NCBI RefSeq assembly: GCF_048544455.1
Contig: NC_133538.1
Span: forward strand, 150,492,422 to 150,556,421
Direction: 5' to 3'
Source of the DNA: Silene latifolia
Lineage: Eukaryota > Streptophyta > Magnoliopsida > Caryophyllales > Caryophyllaceae
Length of the DNA: 64,000 nt
Under the pieces are notes generated by a model. The model did no database searches, was not told the origin of the DNA, and saw only the letters and a list, made by a program, of their open reading frames with translations. Shown here in pieces: positions 61,040-64,000 of the stretch; positions within the stretch are counted from its first letter, which is position 1; each line of letters opens with the position of its first letter. The position numbers and the translations under genes are program-made.

Positions 61040-64000
61040 GTCTTCCCTCCATAAAAAGAACTTCGTCCCCGAAGTTCAACCCATACATGAAAACAAACAT
61101 ACTAACTCGATCAAGACACAACAACGTGACTAAGAACTCAAAACAAAACTCCAACCCAAACATGAACTCGTAACACCAACTCCACTAACTATTCCTACCT
61201 CCACAACATGGCTCACGATATCGTATCCACTCCATTATATCTCTCTCAACACTAACTCCATACACTACCAAAATACTCATAACATCAAACGGAATGTTAC
61301 ATTCTACCACCCTTAAAAGGAACTTCGTCCTCGAAGTTTACTCACACTCATAATCTCATCATCCAACTGTCAACACTATCGAAGTATTCTCGCATTCCTA
61401 ACATCAAACTACTACAAGCACGTCCGTGACCTTTTAACACTATCAACCACAACATATACAAATCAATATCTTATGCTACACCAACACTCTACTTCCAAAT
61501 AAACTACCATATGAACAACCATCAAAATCTCTTTTATCACATCCTCCTCCTCTTAAGATAAATGTTACGTCCTCGTAACCTACTAATACTATATCCTTAG
61601 TTATATCTTCTCGTTATTCTCATCATCATCACATGTCATAGATAACCACCTATACTCTAAACACTCGCCATGCATGCATCCAAGGCTCTCTTACTTAAAC
61701 AATTCTCATACTTCAATTCGCTCGTCACACCACCTAACCTATACCTCAAAATCTTTATCTTAACCCAAAACTTCAACTTTCCACATTACCGCAACATGAC
61801 ATACCTCTCTATATAAACTATATGAAACTCCCATCATCAAAAGCATAACTCGCGATCCCCACTTCTTATGTGCACTCATTCCAGATCCTTAAGTTCTTTC
61901 CTTCATTACCGCAAAACTCATACATAACCTAATATGACACTAATTCCCCCAACACCCTACACTCTTTGTCCCACGGAAGATTATGAACCACCTGCAACTT
62001 TCAGATCATTACCACACATGTTCTACGGACCACTTGTCATTACCATGTCTACTAAAGCCTTATCTAGAACAAGATCAAAATTACTGTAACAACCTCTCAC
62101 AACCGTGTCCCATCAATAGAACATCACTATACCATGACAACAACGAAAACATGTACGACTCTATTTCATATCATACTATACCCTCATTCCCAACTTAACC
62201 TGGCAAAGAAAACATCAATAAACAAGACAATCGTCTATCTCTCAGAAACCGAAACTCGCAGGGAGCAACATCAAACAAAACAACAAACTATGAATAACTG
62301 GTATGCACTTTCAAAACTCGAATCATAATCATCCCGCCTATTCCACCACAACCGGTGACGGCATCACAACACCGCCACCAACAGCCACACCGTAGTGCGA
62401 AAATACCCGCATCACAACATTATGTACCGTGCCTGGATCACCACCCGAGGCACCACAACCACACCGATAGACATCACAACTGCATACGATTCCCATAAAC
62501 ACTGACTGAGCATAACTTCTCAGACAAGAAAACTTACTCAAATCCACTTTATTAAATCACCACGCAACATATTATATGGATAAACAGATAAGCATCTCAT
62601 GAACATCATCTCTACCATTTCACGGAATACACATGTGTTATTAATACACATAAAATTATAACTAGCCATGTCAAATTAATCAAGTTATTACCCTTTTGGA
62701 TATTATTCAATTAAATTACCATGTCCAACCTATATATTCGTAACATTCATAAAACAACTTTATAATTATCACACCATACCACTTCTTGTGAGGTCGGAAC
62801 CTCACACAAACATTTACACATATCATAGATCCGTAATCACAACCAACTAGTCAATCCCGATCACGTAAGTTACCACTCAACATAGGTTACCATCGCCCGA
62901 GCTTAACTCGTATACACCTCATAACATATTCTCCCTTTCGCATATCCATCACCCTCTGCCAAATGTAGCCACACCATTAATACTCAACTACTAACAACCG
63001 CCTCATATAACCACATCTTATACTCTTTCATAATCTTGTACTTACCAACGGTCTCTGCAAAATCAACCTCTTTAGAATTGTTACCTTTCTAATATACCAT
63101 TACCCTTAACCACTAGTCACAAACCATAACACTACCGCTGTCCGGGCATCAAACCTCTTACACTCATCTCTAAACATCATGATTTGTTTCCTATCTTTGG
63201 TTGACATCCCAAATAACGAACATCCAATCCATTAACAAAATTACCTCAACATTGTTCCCAATACTATCCTTAATTGTATCATCATCTAACTCTCCACCAA
63301 AAATCTCGTATCGTGCAAATACTCCACCAACTTCATACTCCCTTAATTCCTCGAAACTCATGATTAATCATGTTGTCCTGAAACTTCTGTATAACTATTA
63401 ACTTACTTACCCTTGATAGTATCATACATCTCGACGATTCCTTACTTTATGTCACATAACTCCGGTGAACTTTCTCTCAACTTACTTTTATCCTTCTTTT
63501 CTCGTTATACTCAAAAATACCATTAATAGCTCAGCTCCTTATTACTTCTATCTAACTCTTTAGTGCTCCGATTATCTTTTCATTGCTCCAAAACTCAAAT
63601 CCCATTATTTCATATCGATATCATCTCACTCTTTCTTACCATAAATATTATATTATTATGCCATTAATCACCCTTGCCTCTAGTTTATCCATAAAATCAA
63701 CGTTCATTGTTCTAACAATTGCATCTCCTTTGTACCTCTCTAGAAATCAGAATTCCTTTTGTACCATTAATTGCCCAAGGAAATCACACAGTAGTTTCGT
63801 CTCTTAATAAACCAAATCTCCCAAATCCACCTCGCGACATGTCTCCACAAAGTTCACTATATACTACTCTTCTCAACCCCTTTAAAACGCACTTTCACTA
63901 CATATATCCTTACTCAACTCTATTTCTAACCATCTCCCTCCATAATTCTTTACACATCTCAAGCTGCCACTATCCGCATCCTTACTTTCAATCTTTTTAT
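61040..64000 (-). other. 3' internal region of the Tekay-type element, non-coding here
   Basis: No gag or pol frame is visible in 2.96 kb. Near the LTR, segments of the type GAGGACGAAGTTCCTTTTAAG followed by a G-rich tract and TGTAAC or TGTGAT recur at about 61060, 61320 and 61570 (minus strand), resembling repeated copies of the pol end plus polypurine tract. The plus strand is strongly depleted in G throughout. It may be a long 3' untranslated region or a non-autonomous derivative. Confidence 0.55.

Noticed and set aside
62338-62547. Cys/Gly-rich minus-strand frame in the Tekay-type region
   Set aside because: Isolated 69 residues; no match to gag or pol motifs I know, and surrounded by non-coding sequence.

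Overview
The window is nuclear DNA of a flowering plant. It has spliced plant genes (a group I bZIP factor and an intronless CIPK kinase), plant-type LTR retrotransposons with tRNA-Asp-like primer sites, an L1-like LINE, a MULE, a plant DD39D mariner and many MITEs. The palindrome TACTCGATCGAGTA in one LTR and the Retand- and Athila-like elements suggest a Caryophyllales species, possibly Caryophyllaceae. That last step is inference from memory, not a search.

Layout. 1-1105: edge of an LTR (minus). 1.48-1.96 kb: two related MITEs. 2356-13616: a Tat-lineage (Ogre/Retand-like) Ty3 element with a 5-bp target duplication, eroded gag-pol, tandem repeats and an antisense gene before its 3' LTR. 13.77-33.06 kb: a Stowaway-like MITE, then a probable mariner element whose 5' leader side was split by a 15.6-kb Athila element (14425-30072, minus, 2057-bp LTRs, TSD CCTAT). 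The mariner transposase (minus) keeps its DD39D residues but has two in-frame stops; a convergent unknown ORF (30119-30586) lies beside it. 33074-42103: a 9-kb MULE with ~75-bp terminal inverted repeats and an 8-bp TSD. It carries a transposase fused to an OTU-like C-terminus, a GRF zinc-finger/TM protein, an unknown acidic protein and a spliced plant-mobile-domain gene. 42638-43768: bZIP gene (4 exons). 45783-47186: CIPK (minus) with a triplicated 61-bp unit just upstream. 47.5-49.0 kb: a hAT MITE and a composite MITE. 49.3-55.04 kb: a LINE with both ORFs open and overlapping by ATGA. 55.25-56.41 kb: four copies of a tRNA-like repeat; 56.6-58.45 kb: tandem repeats and a Helitron-like end. 58482-59699: start of a second Retand-like element cut by a Tekay/Del-type element (59700 to the window end, minus).

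Only two clear host genes are present. One (bZIP) has the MULE about 530 bp upstream of its start codon; the other (CIPK) has repeat-derived sequence in its promoter. The rest is a nested transposon landscape. The MULE is the most unusual unit: several cargo genes, two long internal hairpins, and a divergent promoter with 13 AACGG motifs.
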